From NCBI RefSeq assembly GCF_963924675.1, contig NC_089239.1, forward strand, positions 31,519,818-31,583,817: a stretch of DNA of 64,000 nucleotides, given 5' to 3'. Shown in pieces: positions 11,036 through 23,599 of the stretch (within the stretch, counting starts at the first letter, position 1; each line of letters starts with the position of its first letter). This DNA is from Phocoena phocoena. Its lineage: Eukaryota > Chordata > Mammalia > Artiodactyla > Phocoenidae. A model generated the notes under the pieces. The model did no database searches. It had not been told where the DNA came from and saw only the letters and a program-made list of their open reading frames with translations. Both the position numbers and the translations under genes were made by a program.

Positions 11036-14000
11036 AGGTCTCAAAAATGGCATAATATTCAGTTGGCTAAACTATTTAAATACTAGAGTAACAAAATAGC
11101 AAAATACCAGAAGCTCAGCGTCTTACAATAAAATATATGCTACTTTCCTTTCAGTTTATGTTGTAAAAAGATGGAAATAATAGGAATACCTTATAGTACA
11201 AAGTGTTAAAGTGAAAGTATGTGGAATATTATATTTTGTGATTTCTCCTATTTTTATATATGTTTGTTGCTAATATATCATTACCACCTCCAAATCGAGT
11301 AGCAAATAAAGTCAAAGTTGCATTTTTCTCTATGCTATTGACTCAAAAAATATACTTAATATAACACAGAGTCTATGAAATCTAAAGTTGGAGAACTCTA
11401 ATAATTTCCAAATATTTCTGCTATTTGGATACACAGAACTTTTTTGTTATGAAGAATTCATTCTCAGTCTAACTTAGTTTAGATGTTAGCAAATAATTTT
11501 TTTTTCAGTTTTAATACCCTGTACTAGTATATTATGCAGAAAAAAAACTCTCATATACTTCTGCATGGAGTGTATAAAAAATTCCAAAAGGAAATCTTTA
11601 ATATTCAAACTAAGTCTAAAATTAATTTTAACAATTATGAACTAATATTGAGCACATAATCTGTCCTAGGCACTTTGGCAAATAAATGAAGTTCATTGTC
11701 TTCATGAATCATTTCAACAAATATATAAAGTAGACAATATTTTTGTTATATTCATTTTATCTATGAGAAAATGGAGCTTGAAAAGTCTTATCCAAAGTCA
11801 TACAATTAGTAGAAATAGAGTCATGAGCCGCTAAATATATATAAAATACTTAGCATCATGCCTCTCCAACAGTGAATGCTTAGTAAATGCTTTTTAAAAA
11901 TAATTTTAGATGATGGTTTTTATACTCATTTTTTAAAAATCACTACTAAAATCTCATTTATTTGTATAAAATTTGGAAAAATGATCACGGGTATCTCTTG
12001 ACAGCATTGTTTGCAAGGGCAAATGTAACAAAAGAATATTATTTAATGGTGAATATTTTGTAGTGAATCTGCTGGTTGACCTCAAAAGATCTATGGGGAA
12101 AGCAGGAACATTTCCAGAGGCCAAGGAAGGAAACAGGCCTCGATTGGAAGGGAGGGAATTAAGTTTCTTAGCCCTGGCAAGAATAGAGATTGGGAAGCGT
12201 CACTGCTGTGGTTACAGGATCACTTGATCCTGTGTTAAAGGTGAAGAAGTGAATTATATATTTCCTCTTCTGCATGCTTTTCTGCTATGCTTCTTTTCTT
12301 TTTTTTCTGAGTTAAAAACTACTAACTGAAACATGTTTACTGATAAACTGTTTTATTGTCTTAACATTTGTACTGCCTTCTTCTCTGAATTTCCAGTGTA
12401 AATGTCATTCTAATCCCTAAATTTGTACCTCCATATAATGGGAGATAGATAAAACACTTCCTAAGCTTTTCCATAATAATTTTTTTGTAAATATAAACAG
12501 CCCACTCTGGACTTCCACTGTTATAAATGAGCTTAATGGAAGAAGAGCTGATTGGCTAATATCTAATCATAGTGGCATCAGTAGTAACATTAGCATCACC
12601 TCTGCTTTCTTGCCCTGTTGCTCACCCAGGTAGCTTCTATGACCTCTTGTCCACAGACCATAGGTCATTGATCTGTAGTAACTGCCATTAATTAAAAAGA
12701 TTGGAGCTTTGCTTCTTAATCTTCCTTAGAAGAGGGTCCTAATGTTAATTGCCTTATTTATTTTTTTTTGCACTACGTTGATTTTCCTTTTCTTTCAAAA
12801 TATGGCAAAAGTAAAGTTACATCTTAGCCAAAAAAAGTTCATCTTCAGCAGAAATTACTGGCTTGAGCTATAGAATATTCCTTAAACCTAGCTTATTATT
12901 CTGGTTATTTTGCCACTAATCATTAAGTTTATAGAAAATATCAACAAAATATGAAAAAACCCTACTTTTTAAAAGTATATGACAGTTAAATGTGGTTTCA
13001 GTGATTCCTTTCTTTATTATGCTCTTCAATTTCTATGCCAAATAGGAAAATAGATCTCCCTCTGGGTTCTGAGTTGTCAATTATTAACATCTCTAGATTT
13101 TCTCCTCCAACAAATCTAGTATTCTTTCCTTGAAAAGCATACTCCTCATGAAAAAAAAAAAAAAACCTACTTTTCATTTGAAAAGTCTGACTAACAGCTT
13201 GTTATGCAGCATCAACCTACTCTCTGCCTTCCATATCCTCCAGAAATCTAGAAAGACATTTTTTATCACGTCCACACTTGCTTTTGAGGCAGCCAGAGTA
13301 CTTGCTTAATCCCAGGAAGCAAAAGAACTGAAAGTGAGAGTGAGGGGGAAAGCAAAGGAAAATGCTGATCACAAAATGCAGATTGAGGAACATAATCCTC
13401 ACCAGCCATCCAAGTCAACGAGGGCAGAGTTTAATACAGGAAGAAAACTCTGGACACTTAGATTATCGTGTATTCCTTATACCCAGAATCACTGAATGGA
13501 TGTCTAGGAGAAATTTCCTTAAATCTGTCCATAGGAACCATTCTTTCCCTTTATATCTAAGAAAGGAATTTCAGCAAGACTTACATAGCTAGTGAACAAT
13601 TTAAAGAACAGTCTATACTACCTGTCTCCTCTAAATACCTCACCTAACTGAATGACTCTTAGATCAGAAATTAATGAATAACAATAAAATTATTTAAAGG
13701 GCACCATGCAAAAATATTTCAGATCAAGGGAAAGATGAGTTTAGTTTCAAAAACAGTGTGGAATTAATTAATAGGATGGTGGGGTATTTTTAATTGACTT
13801 GGTAATAAAGCCAAGTATTTAAATGTCTTTTTAAGACCATGAAATAGGTGTGATCACCAAAATAGCCATGACATCCAATTGGCCGTTTCAAAATACTCTA
13901 TATATGGAATTTCAGGTTATGGCTTGAAGTGTCAGGTCACTATAGCCCATTCCTTCTGTGACACGCAAGCAAAACTGCAGACAAAACTCAAAGAACCACC

Positions 14001-14314
14001 ACCTAAGCACTCTGAAAATTAGACGAGTGGATTGTGGGGAGTAATCAGAGCTTGGAGAAGCAAACACGTGGAGTAGATTTTCCGTTTTCCCTCTCTCTCA
14101 ACTTTGCTCCCATTTCTCTGGCACCAAGAATAAATTCTGTTATTAGGTGTATCTATGATTATGAAGTGTTTCTTTTCATCTCTGGTTTTAATCTTATCTT
14201 GAGGTCTATTTTATCTTATATTAAAATTGCCATTCTAGCTTATTTTTCCTGCTATGTGTTTCTTCCATACATTTATTCTCAATCCATCATTGACTTTATC
14301 TGTAAATCAACTTT
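11036..14314. other. No gene recognised apart from one MIR
   Basis: AT-rich unique sequence with the MIR at 11640-11840 and short A or T runs (12299, 12766, 13150). No exon with convincing splice signals was found. Confidence 0.55.
11640..11840 (-). mobile_element. MIR SINE (antisense)
   Basis: Plus-strand text 'attgagcacataatctgtcctaggcac...tattcattttatctatgagaaaatgga...ttatccaaagtcatacaattagtagaaatagagtc' is the reverse complement of a MIR core. It is old and diverged. Confidence 0.7.
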
Positions 14315-15145
14315 CAGAATTAGTAAGTTTAGCAAGTTTGCTTATTACAAGGTACATGTAAAAATCAATTCTTTCTGTTTATTAGCAACATATAATAGAA
14401 AGTGAAATATATAAAATGATGCCATTAACAGTAACGTCAGAAAAGTCAAATACATAAAAATCAACCTAACAAAATATATGGAAGACCTCTAACAGAAAAC
14501 TTACGGAGGGAAAATTTTAAAGACCTAAATAAATGGAGGACTAGATCAAGTTGATGATTAAGAAGATTCAGTATTTCAAAATGTCAGTTCTCTTCTAATA
14601 TTCCTTAGAGTTTATGTATTTACAATCAAAATCCTGATGTGTATTCTATGATAAACTGATTTTAAAATTTATATGGAGAGTCAGAGAGCCAAGAATGACT
14701 GTCACTCTTGAAGATGAACAAAGTTAGATTTCCCTACCCGATATCAAGACTTAGAAAACTACAGTAAGAATACAATGTGGGGTTAGGACAGGTTTAAGTG
14801 AAATACACACCTGGGACAGAAGAGGAAGTTCAGAAACACATCCACACGTATATGGTCACCTGACTTACGATCCAGGTGGCACTGCAGGGAAGACTTTTTT
14901 TCAATAAATGGTGCTAGATAAGTTGGATATTCATATGGGAGGGAAAAAAAACGTAACCTTGACCCCTATTTTGCATCAAACTCCAAAAAACCAGCTCCAG
15001 GTGATTTCTAAGTTTAAATGTGCGAGGTAGAACATCAAAGTTTTAGAAGAAAATATACAACATCTTCATGACTTTGGGGGCTTGGAAAGATTCTTAAATA
15101 GGACACAAAAACTACTAACCATAAAATTAAAAAATGGCTTTTTAA
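14315..15145 (+). mobile_element. L1 ORF2 remnant, 5' part
   Basis: Starts with 'agtaagtttagcaagtttgcttattacaaggt...aaaaatcaattctttctgtttattagcaac', a standard L1 ORF2 passage, and follows through 'aatcctgatgtg', 'tttatatggagagtcagagagccaagaatg', 'ttcaataaatggtgctagataagttggat' and 'ttttagaagaaaatatacaacatcttcatgactttgggg'. Interrupted near 15145 by an antisense SINE and an antisense L1 end. The open frame at 14034-14405 partly overlaps its start and is not a gene. Confidence 0.85.
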
Positions 15146-15181
15146 AAATTAATTTTTAAAAAAATAAGGGAGACATGATGT

Positions 15182-15327
15182 ATTTTTTTGTTTTGGTTTG
15201 TTTTGGTTTTGTATTTTTGGCCACACTGCACGGCATGCGGGATCTTAGTTCCCTGACCAGGGATCAAACCCGCGCCCCCCTCATTGGCAGTGCGGAGTCT
15301 TAACCACTGGACCACCAGGGAAGTCCC
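15182..15327 (-). mobile_element. tRNA-head SINE, short Bov-tA/CHR-like form (antisense)
   Basis: Minus strand reads 'gggacttccctggtggtcca', a tRNA-like head through 'gatcccgcatgccgtgcagt', then directly 'gtggccaaaaatac' and an A-rich tail. It lacks the longer CHR body. The repeat 'aaattaattttta' occurs on each side (15146-15158 and 15330-15342) and may be a target duplication, though about 20 bp of extra sequence precede the T-run. Confidence 0.8.
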
Positions 15328-15328
15328 T

Positions 15329-15465
15329 TAAATTAATTTTTATTGGAGTACAGTCGATTTACAATGTTGTGCTATTTTCTGCTGTACAGCAAAGTGAATC
15401 AGTTATACATATACATATATCCACTCTTTTTTAGATTCTTTTCCCATATAGGGGACCTATCGGGT
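15329..15465 (-). mobile_element. L1 3' end fragment (antisense)
   Basis: The text 'tttttattggagtacagtcgatttacaatgttgtgc...ctgctgtacagcaaagtgaatcagttatacatatacatatatcc' is the standard antisense view of the cetartiodactyl L1 3' end. It stops near 15465, where the host L1 in plus orientation resumes. Confidence 0.85.
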
Positions 15466-16225
15466 TTTATTAAAATTATGACCCTCTAGGCTCACCAAAA
15501 GACACCATTAAGAGAGTGGAAAGGTATAAAGACATACACATATTTTATACATATATAGTATGCATATACACACTTATACATATGCATATGCAGAACATAT
15601 AACGAAAATCTACCAAAGACTGTCTAATAGACAAATGGACAAAAGATATGATGAACAGGCTCTCCACAAAGGAATATACTCAAGTGGCTCAATGTGCTCT
15701 ATATCATTAATCACCAAGGAAATGCAAATTAAAAGCACAATAAAATACCACTCTGTGCTCCTGAGGACACTAATATCAAACACATACATGTGATACCCAG
15801 TGTGAGTGAGGATTTGGAACAACTAGAAATCACGTGTATTGCTATTGGGAGTCTGAGTTGATAAGATGTCTTGGGAAGTGATTTTGGTTATCTGCTAGCT
15901 CCAAACTGTGATGCAGCAATTTTGCTCTTAGTACTATCTGTACCCAAAAGACGTGTGTATATACTCATGGCAGCTTTATTTATGATAGCCATTTAAGTAA
16001 GTGTCAAACCTAGAAAAATACTCTTGGTTGATGGAAATCAGAATAGTGATTACTTCGGGGAGGGAGTTGGAAATGATAAGAAGGGGCGTGAGGAGAGTTT
16101 CCGGGGTGCTGGTAGCTTTCTGTGTGTTGTACTGAGTGATGGTTATGCAAGGGCATTTACTTAATTCATTTTAGATCCATGTACGCTATGCAGTTATACT
16201 TCAGTAATAAAAGTTTGCTTAAAAA
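15466..16225 (+). mobile_element. L1 remnant, 3' part after interruption
   Basis: Resumes with 'caccaaaagacaccattaagagagtgg', continues with 'gacaaatggacaaaagatatgatgaacaggc', 'aatgcaaattaaaagcacaataaaataccactc', 'ggcagctttatttatgatagcc' and ends 'tatacttcagtaataaaagtttgcttaaaaa'. It is an old L1M-type end. The open frames at 15560-15793 and 15610-15822 lie inside it. Confidence 0.85.
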
Positions 16226-18689
16226 GATGACACAACTTGCAACTGTCCTTAAAGAATTGTATTTTAACTTAATATTTAATTTAGAATCCCACCCAGTTCC
16301 GAACTCCAGGCCCTACGTGGCTGCACATAAAAGAGATCTAATTTTAAAACCAGTTTATAAGCTAGTTAGTAAAGTATATAAATTCCAATGAATATTTTTG
16401 AAAATCAGTTTCATCATTCTGTGTTGTATCTCACTAAAAATACAGCATTTTCCTGGTCACTTTTATTAATTTTCATCGTTAATTTTTATTACTTTATTAA
16501 CTTTTATTAAGCCTCTCATGTCCGTACTGTGAACATATTCATATGTACACATTGCATTCATAAATATCTATATGCCATTAACACCTAATAGAATCCAGAG
16601 GAGTTTGATATTTAAAAAAATTAGAATTAGTGAGAATAAATTATAGGAAAATTCCATTTTCATCACTATCCAGCTGTTGAACTGAGCAAATCTTTATTCT
16701 TACTAGGTGGAAGGTACAATAGTGGCTTGAGCTCAGGCCAGTCAGGCTCTCTGCGGTGTAGGTGAGCCATCAGTAATCAACAGGCTACCTTAGATGGTCA
16801 CTGAGGTTGATTCTATACCTAACACACTGTGATTCCAATTTAATAGAATTTCCTGAAAGAAAGTATCTCAACCAGTCTTTTTATTACTGTCTGGTATAGG
16901 GAATGCCTCATTTCCTCCATAATTTGCTTGAATGATCAAATTATGAATTAATTGAAAACAGATGACTATTTCTGGCTTGCCCAGAATCAAATGTATTGAC
17001 TTTCCTTTGTTTGGTTAAGTTTTACTTAGTACTCGCTAAGCCATAATTAATAAAGCATGACTTAAATTTTCCCAGACATATTAATCACATGACGGATGTT
17101 TGCTGCCTAAAGGGACACTGTCTTATAAAGGACAGCTGTAAACAGAAGAGTTAATTAAGCCTAATATACACTTGTTAGATTTATATGAAAATGTGGACTC
17201 AATACTATAGTCTAGCAGGACTTGTGCTTTGACCATATTTTATTAAGGAAAGTTTTAAAACCTTCCTTTGAAAAGGCAAATAACCTGTTTTATACTTAAA
17301 TGATTTGCATTATATTTTTCAGATCTCTTTTAGAGTTATTCTCAGATTACAGTTTGACATAAATCAGCAAAACATGTCACTATCAAATGCAACATGAATT
17401 TAAGCGAAGGGAATATGTAATCTTATAGAGAAGGGGACAAAAGAATTCTAAGCAAATCAAACAATATGCACAAAATCACAGGGACTCCGCAAAAGTCAAA
17501 TTTCACTAAAACAGACTAAGAGAGGTATATAATGGGAGATAAAGCTGAAATGACAGAGTTCGATGACATCATAAGAGACTTTTATGGTACATGCAGGCAG
17601 GTTTACCGTCCTAGCAATGGGTATCACCCAGGGTCAGGAGAGGAGTGACAGATCGAAACGGTACTTTAGGAAAATTTAATCTGGTAGAATATTTAAAATG
17701 TAGCCGTGGAAGGATTTTCTGAATTCCCCAGTTTTAAGTACTACTGTGCATACTCTGATCATTCCTAAATATTTATTGCTAACCCTTTAATTCTCACTAA
17801 ATGTGCAAAAATGAAAGTACAAATGAACGGTTATCTGATAGGACTCTCAAATTCACATATGCAAAACTCAAATTTTACACTCAAACTCATCTTCTGACTG
17901 TATTTTCTGTTCTTCATACTAACACTACCATCCACATTGCCATAAATCTAGATACCTCATCCCACATCTAATGAATGTCCAGTTTGGCTTTGCTGCCTTT
18001 GATTGAGAAATCCTTCTCAAGTCTGGCTGCTGTGGCCCCCGTTTCCACGGCACTGCCTTAGGTCAAGGCTACATCCTTACAACTGACCGCCAGCTGATGT
18101 TTCTTCTTCCAATACTTTCCGTTTTTAATTTATGCTACGCCCTGCCACCCCATAATTTTCAAACTAAAAAATAAGTAAACAATCTAGTGAATAAGTAAAT
18201 AAAAGTTTGAGGTAGCTAGTTCGCTCAAGTCATCGTTCAAGTCCTTCAAGTCTCTCGAATCTAAAGGGCAAAGTTCATGCACTTTATCACACAAGAGGGT
18301 GATAGAAAACTTAACTAGTAAAAGATGGACACAGCGCCATCTGCAGACTGCAAGTCGATTCAGAAGACAGGATGCCTCTAAATAGCCAGCTTGGAGTAAG
18401 GACATGAGCCAGCTTTACGCGAGCCCTGAACGCAAGGTCCTCCGTGATCTTACCCCTGCCCTCCCCTCAGCCAGTGCGTGGCTGCTCCCACGGACGCACT
18501 TCGTGCTCCAACAATGTGGAGTCGATCTTGGTTTTGTTCCTGGAAAGTTCAGACGTTCATAACTCACCTTATGGCCCAACTTTGGTAATTACGTGGCGTA
18601 TCAGAGCATGCATTTCAAAGCACAGGTTTTCTTCTTCATAATATCTTATTATGCTACTTCTCTCCATTTGTCCCTAGTCATAAATAGTC
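16226..18689. other. No gene recognised
   Basis: Unique sequence; a weak L2-like stretch at 17870-18160. The short frames at 18184-18405 (minus) and 18444-18641 (plus) have no supporting signals. Confidence 0.55.
17870..18160 (+). repeat. Possible decayed L2-like segment
   Basis: Pyrimidine-rich text such as 'catctaatgaatgtccagtttggctttgctgcc' and 'ccgtttccacggcactgccttaggtcaaggc' resembles decayed L2 ORF2 sequence. The similarity is weak and the boundaries are guesses. Confidence 0.3.
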
Positions 18690-18785
18690 ATCATAAAATA
18701 TATACACATATTTCTATTGTGTATGAATCTATATATTTTTATGATATATGTGTTTAGGATATAAACATATACACATATGCATATA

Positions 18786-18832
<47 letters not shown>

Positions 18833-18835
18833 TGC
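18690..18835. repeat. TA-rich tract and (GT)21 microsatellite
   Basis: AT-rich 'atatatacacatat' steps lead into an uninterrupted (GT)n run at about 18789-18831. It is a likely polymorphic microsatellite directly next to the start of an L2. The valine/cysteine run of the open frame at 18777-19013 comes from this repeat. Confidence 0.95.
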
Positions 18836-18844
18836 TGGGATGCC

Positions 18845-19960
18845 TCAGAGCTCTTCTTCATTTACACTCACTCTCCTGGAAATCTCAACCTGTCCCATGG
18901 CTTTAAATGCCACCTCTATGCTGATGACTTCCAAATCTGTGTCCCCAACCAAGATTTCTGCCCTGAGCATCAGCGATGTATCTACCATCTACTTGGCATT
19001 TTCACTTGCATGACTAATAGATGTGTTCTACCTAATCTATGCACAGCCAATCTCCTGATAAGCCTCCAGACTATTCTCCAGCACAGCCTTGCCCATCTCA
19101 GTTGATAGCAACTGCACCGTCTCATTTGTTCAAGCCAGAAATCCTAGAGTGGTACTGGATTCCTCTCTCTCTCACACCCCCATCCAACCCGGCGGGAATT
19201 CATGCCAGGTGTATCTTCAAATTAAATCCAGAATTGGACCACTTCTCAACATCTTCACTGCTAGGACCTTAGTTCCCTGCTTCCGACTTTGCCTCTCTGC
19301 AGTTTATTCACAACACAGCAGTGGAATTATCCTTTCCAGATCTGTCTGTCATGTCACTATTTGCTCAAAAACCCAGCAGCCACTGATAACTTTACTTAGA
19401 TGAAAATCTGAAGTCCTCCTAATGGCCTGTCAGGCTGGACAGGACCCTATGCGATCTTCCTCCTGGCTATAGCCTCTCTCCTTACCTCTGCCCTGTCATA
19501 CTGTTCTCTCCAGGGCTTGTTCTGCACCCAACGCCTGCTTTCTCTCCCCTCAGCCTGGAAGATTCTAGCCCTCTGCACTTCCTTACAGCCTTCACTGTGT
19601 CCCTTCTCTGCCTTCAGTTCTTCAGGTCTTTGATCAAATTGTATCTTATCCGTGAAGCATACCTTGACTGTCCAATTTAAAGTTGCCATATTCCCGTCCT
19701 CTCCTATCTTGCCTGTCCAACTGCCCACCACTACACTGTTCGTCCGAGCACTTGGCACTTTCAACATACTATACAATTGACTTATTTGTTGGGCTTATTG
19801 CTGTTGTGTATCTCTCCAGCTAGAAATTAAGTTCCATGAGGAAAAGGATTTTTGTTTTGTTGACTAATGTGAACAGATGCACAAGTGTCCATAATAATGC
19901 CCGGCATATATTAGGAGCCCAATAGTGATTTATTAAATATTGCCTGTGAAAGTCACCTCA
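18845..19960 (+). mobile_element. L2 LINE 3' portion, about 1.1 kb
   Basis: A long, diverged L2 in plus orientation. Landmarks in order: 'ggctttaaatgccacctctatgctgatgacttccaaatc' (end of the RT region), 'cccatctcagttgatagcaactgcacc', 'gccagaaatcctagagtggtactggattcctct', 'cttctcaacatcttcactgctagg', 'gtcatgtcactatttgctc', 'aatggcctgtcaggctggacaggaccctatgcgatc' and the tail 'cccggcatatattaggagcccaatagtgatttattaaatatt'. Open frames on both strands here (19039-19272, 19089-19403, 19447-19776) are L2 remnants. Confidence 0.9.
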
Positions 19961-19984
19961 AGTATCCTTTTTGTGAAAGAAGAG

Positions 19985-20405
19985 TGAGACTTCTGTGTCA
20001 TGAAAACAACCCAGATCTCATGGGCTTCCCGCTTCTCTGCCTAGAACGCCTTCACCCACTCAAACTCTTCACCACTATGCACACCCACAAACACACCACA
20101 CACATAAAACCGTGCACACACAGGTCAGGTGTTACCTTTTATCTGAGGCTTTTCAGGCTTCCAGAAAGAGGAAATTGCTGTTTCTTCTCTAGTAACACTT
20201 TAAGCTGTACATATTTTAATAGTGCTTTTAATGTATTTTATTTTTGTGTTCTATTTAAATGCCTGTCTGTAGGATATTTATATTTAAACATGTATCCTCA
20301 GACCATGAGTTCCTAGGGGGCAAAGTCCATGTCTTATTCATCTTTGAATGGCCAGACCTAAAACAGTATAGATATTACTTAAATGTTCATTGAATTAGGA
20401 ACTAA
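19985..20405 (+). mobile_element. Second L2-like 3' end, downstream of the first
   Basis: After a short gap L2-like text restarts: 'cttcccgcttctctgcctagaacgcc...tcaggtgttacc...' and ends 'accatgagttcctagggggcaaagtccatgtcttattcatctttgaatggccagacctaaaacag...aaatgttcattgaatt'. This is the L2 or L3 terminal layout. It may be a separate insertion or a duplicated end. Confidence 0.65.
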
Positions 20406-21621
20406 TCAAGCGCTGGGAGACAGAAGAAAATCAAGAGTCACATTCAGAGTCTGTTTATAACTTGCTATTCTGCCAGTACTGCCCTGTCAGCCTCTTCAAT
20501 AGGAACCTGGCTTTCTGGAAGTCATACTCAGCAAATCAAGGACCACTGTCCTGAAATTATGAGTGTTTCTCTGGGTCCGTATCTGGGGGCAGCTTCCATC
20601 TTCCTTTGTCAGTACACAGAACCGGCCGCTTACGGTTGTCTGTGGCAATCACGCAGCTTTGGGCTGTGAGAAGTGCCATCCGTGGGCGATGTTTTAAAAA
20701 TTCCCAATACATTGAGGATGTCCCAGGCTTTAGGAAATGCCTATAAGTAAGCAAATAAGAAAAGCCGCTTTGAGACACGGCCCTCAAACGACGTTGGTGA
20801 ATTGGTTAATATGCGTTAAAGGCAAACTAATTGTTTTAAGGAGAAATTTTCATGATAGATTGTGTTCCTTCTCTGGTTGCCATTCTGTGATATACTTGCA
20901 TTTCATTCACGTGGTAGAGTTTCCATAAACCAGCAGATCTGCACTGAGTGAAATCCGCCATGAAGCCGAGGAACACATGATGGGATGCATCTTCTAGAGC
21001 CTGTCTAGAAGGCCCTTTGTTAACTTTCATTCTAAGTGGAATGCTTGGTCTAGATTCCAAGGATTTAAAATAAACATTTTAAAGGAAAGCTTGAATAAAA
21101 TACTCCATTTTCCAAGTTTAACAACAACATCAACAAAACAGCATCAACTTGACGCAGAAAAATCCCTGAAAAAGGGATTTTTAAAAAAATCTATGTAGTA
21201 CCCTATTTTGATAAGGTCAATATTAAGTGAGTATTGCTTGAGGTACTCAAATTTCCCATATCCAATAAACTACAGTGTTTGCATTGCTTTAAAAAAGTGT
21301 TCATTTTAAACATAATATTTCATTCCATAGCACATTTATGCACACATATGACAAATATATTTTAAAGAATGCATTTTGTTGGATTGTAGGCATTGCTTTT
21401 TTTAAACAAATGCTCACGATAATGACTCTTTTCTCAACAATTAAACCCAAACTTTGGTTCAAAAGTATAGTAAGTAAACTACATGTCTTACACGTGACAA
21501 ATATAGCAAACTTTGTTTACTCGTTTTTTACAGAATTGCTATTTCCACCAAGAAGTAAACAAATAACTTTGGTTTAAATATATAGCTTTTTTTAAATAAA
21601 ACGTTGGCTTTTAAAAAGCAA
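20406..21621. other. No gene recognised
   Basis: Unique AT-rich sequence with four short unrelated open frames. Nothing identifiable. Confidence 0.55.
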
Positions 21622-22050
21622 GTATCAGTCAGGGTTCAGTTGCTGAAGCAGAACCTCTGGGAGATATGGGAGAGGGATCAATTATAAAAATTAGACCATA
21701 CACAACTGCAGGAGAATCTGGGGAAGTAGAGACCAGCAGGGGAGTGGTAGGATCAAGTATACAGTCACCAGCCAGAAATGTGCAAAGTCAGAACACACGC
21801 TGCTCACCAAAACGCGAGTGAGGCAAAAGGCCAGCTGGGGGGGATTCTGTGGAGACTGTGCTTCTGCACTGCTACCACTCCGGGGGTGGGGGGGCAGCTG
21901 CGGAGCATCTGGAGGTGGGCCTGGGGCTGGTGTTGTTCAGTGAGGCCAGCAGTCAGGAAGAAGAGCTGCACGTGCACCAGAGGAAGCAGGAACAGGCTGG
22001 AACCACTGCGCCTGTCACCACACCCACCACAACGAATTTACTAGAGATTA
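21622..22050 (-). repeat. Unassigned interspersed repeat-like segment
   Basis: It starts 'tatcagtcagggttcagttgctgaagcagaacc', which resembles the common mammalian repeat terminus 'tagtcagggttctccagagaaacagaacc'; on the minus strand that would be its 3' end. The rest is GC-richer than its surroundings and not identifiable by eye. The open frames at 21778-22044 and 21849-22190 differ in frame and lack splice support. Confidence 0.35.
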
Positions 22051-22305
22051 ATTATCTCCTCGTCACTTGGGCCCTCTCAATCTCACACGAACCCTGCTTT
22101 GGGCCTACTCTAATCAAGAACCGCAGTGAAGGACCGTCCCTCCCCTTCCGATCAAATTCTCCCTCCTTTTTTCTCCTGAAATATCAGTAATAGCAACCAT
22201 TTCCCCGGCACCTGACTACACTTAACGTGAACACACGCATCCAGTCTTACTACCGGATTTCCTTTCCAGCCATTCTGCTGTGGTCATCCATGGTTCTTTG
22301 TGTTT

Positions 22306-22517
22306 TGTTGTTGTTGTTGTTGTTTTTGGTACGCGGGCCTCTCACTGTTGTGGCCTCTCCCGTTGCGGAGCACAGGCTCCGGACGCGCAGGCTCAGCGGC
22401 CATGGCTCACGGGCCTAGCCACTCCACGGCATGTGGGATCTTCCTGGACCGGGGCATGAACCCACGTCCCCTGCATCAGCAGGCGGACTCTCAACCACTG
22501 CGCCACCAGGGAAGCCC
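22306..22517 (-). mobile_element. Short CHR SINE (antisense)
   Basis: Minus strand starts 'gggcttccctggtggcgcag' at 22517 and runs through the 'catgccgtggagtggc' and 'gagaggccacaacagtgaga' sections to 'cgcgtaccaaaaac' and a (CAA)n tail (GTT repeats at 22306-22322). No target duplication was found by eye. It lies about 75-90 bp from another antisense SINE. Confidence 0.93.
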
Positions 22518-22589
22518 GATAATTTTATACAGTGTTTCACAGAACTAACCCCCGAGGTTTTTTTTTTTTTTTTAATAATTCTACAGCAT

Positions 22590-22935
22590 TTCTATTGATT
22601 GATTGATTGATTGTTTGGCTGTGTTGGGTCTTCGTTTCTGTGCGAGGGCTTTCTCCAGTTGTGGCAAGCGGGGGCCACTCTTCATCGCGGTGCGCGGGCC
22701 TCTCACTATCACGGCCTCTCTTGTTGCGGAGCACAAGCTCCAGACGCGCCGGCTCAGTAGTTGTGGCACGTGGGCTCAGTAGTTGTGGCTCGCGGGCTCT
22801 AGAGCGCAGGCTCAGTGGTTGTGGCGCACGGGCCCAGTTGCTCCGCGGCATGTGGGATCTTCCTGGACCGGGGCACGAACCCACGTCCCCTCCATCGGCA
22901 GGCAGACTCTCAACCGCTGCGCCACCAGGGAAGCC
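22590..22935 (-). mobile_element. Long CHR SINE (antisense)
   Basis: Minus strand starts 'ggcttccctggtggcgcagc' and includes both the short-form middle and the long-form repeated 'actactgagcc', 'gcaatgagag' style sections, ending in an A-rich (CAAT)n tail seen here as ATTG repeats at about 22595-22613. A separate T-run at 22557-22573 may be part of the tail region. Open frames at 22537-23052 on both strands are SINE frames. Confidence 0.92.
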
Positions 22936-23599
22936 GCATCCATGTTTTTGATAACCAGACTCTCTTCATCCAGCACTTTCCTTACGACTTCCTTACCTCC
23001 TGCTCATCTCTTCTTTTATTACATCCTGTGGAGACTGCACCATGATATTTAGATAACAATAGGTCTCCTTCCTCTTCACCTAAAAAATTCCTATTGTTGA
23101 AGCCAACCAACTGTCTGCATTCTGTAGGCTGAGTGTTGGCAGACAAAGCTAGAAAATCAGTTTGGTGTCCCAGCTTCAAGTAGGGCCCCAGTACTTTCAT
23201 AAGGTCTGCTGATTTTTCTCTTGTTAGCTCTCACTTACAGGACTAACAAAGACTTAAGAAAAACTAAGAACTTTCTTAGTAATGACCCAGAAGGCAGCAT
23301 GGGTCTCACATTTGCATCAGTTGCTCTTTCCCCCCAAATCCCATGGGGGCCAAACAGAGGCAAATCTCGGTGGAAGCTGTACATACAGTAGGTTTGCATC
23401 ACAGATGACATTAGACAACCACAGTCCTTTAAAATGGAATGCAAGCAAACCAGCCCAACATTTGCACTGGAGGGAGACGTTACTTTTACTATACTAATTT
23501 GCAAACAAACCACCTCTCGGCTTCAGAGGAAGACACTGTCTCTCCTCTAAGGCTGTTTGCTCTACAAATATCACTGAAAAGGTAACTTGGAACCAGAGC
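22936..23599. other. No gene recognised
   Basis: Unique sequence between a SINE and an L1M. The frame at 23235-23513 (minus) has no recognised motif. Confidence 0.55.

Noticed and set aside
19447..19776. 109-codon minus-strand frame
   Set aside because: Lies antisense to an L2 element whose landmarks run through the whole interval.
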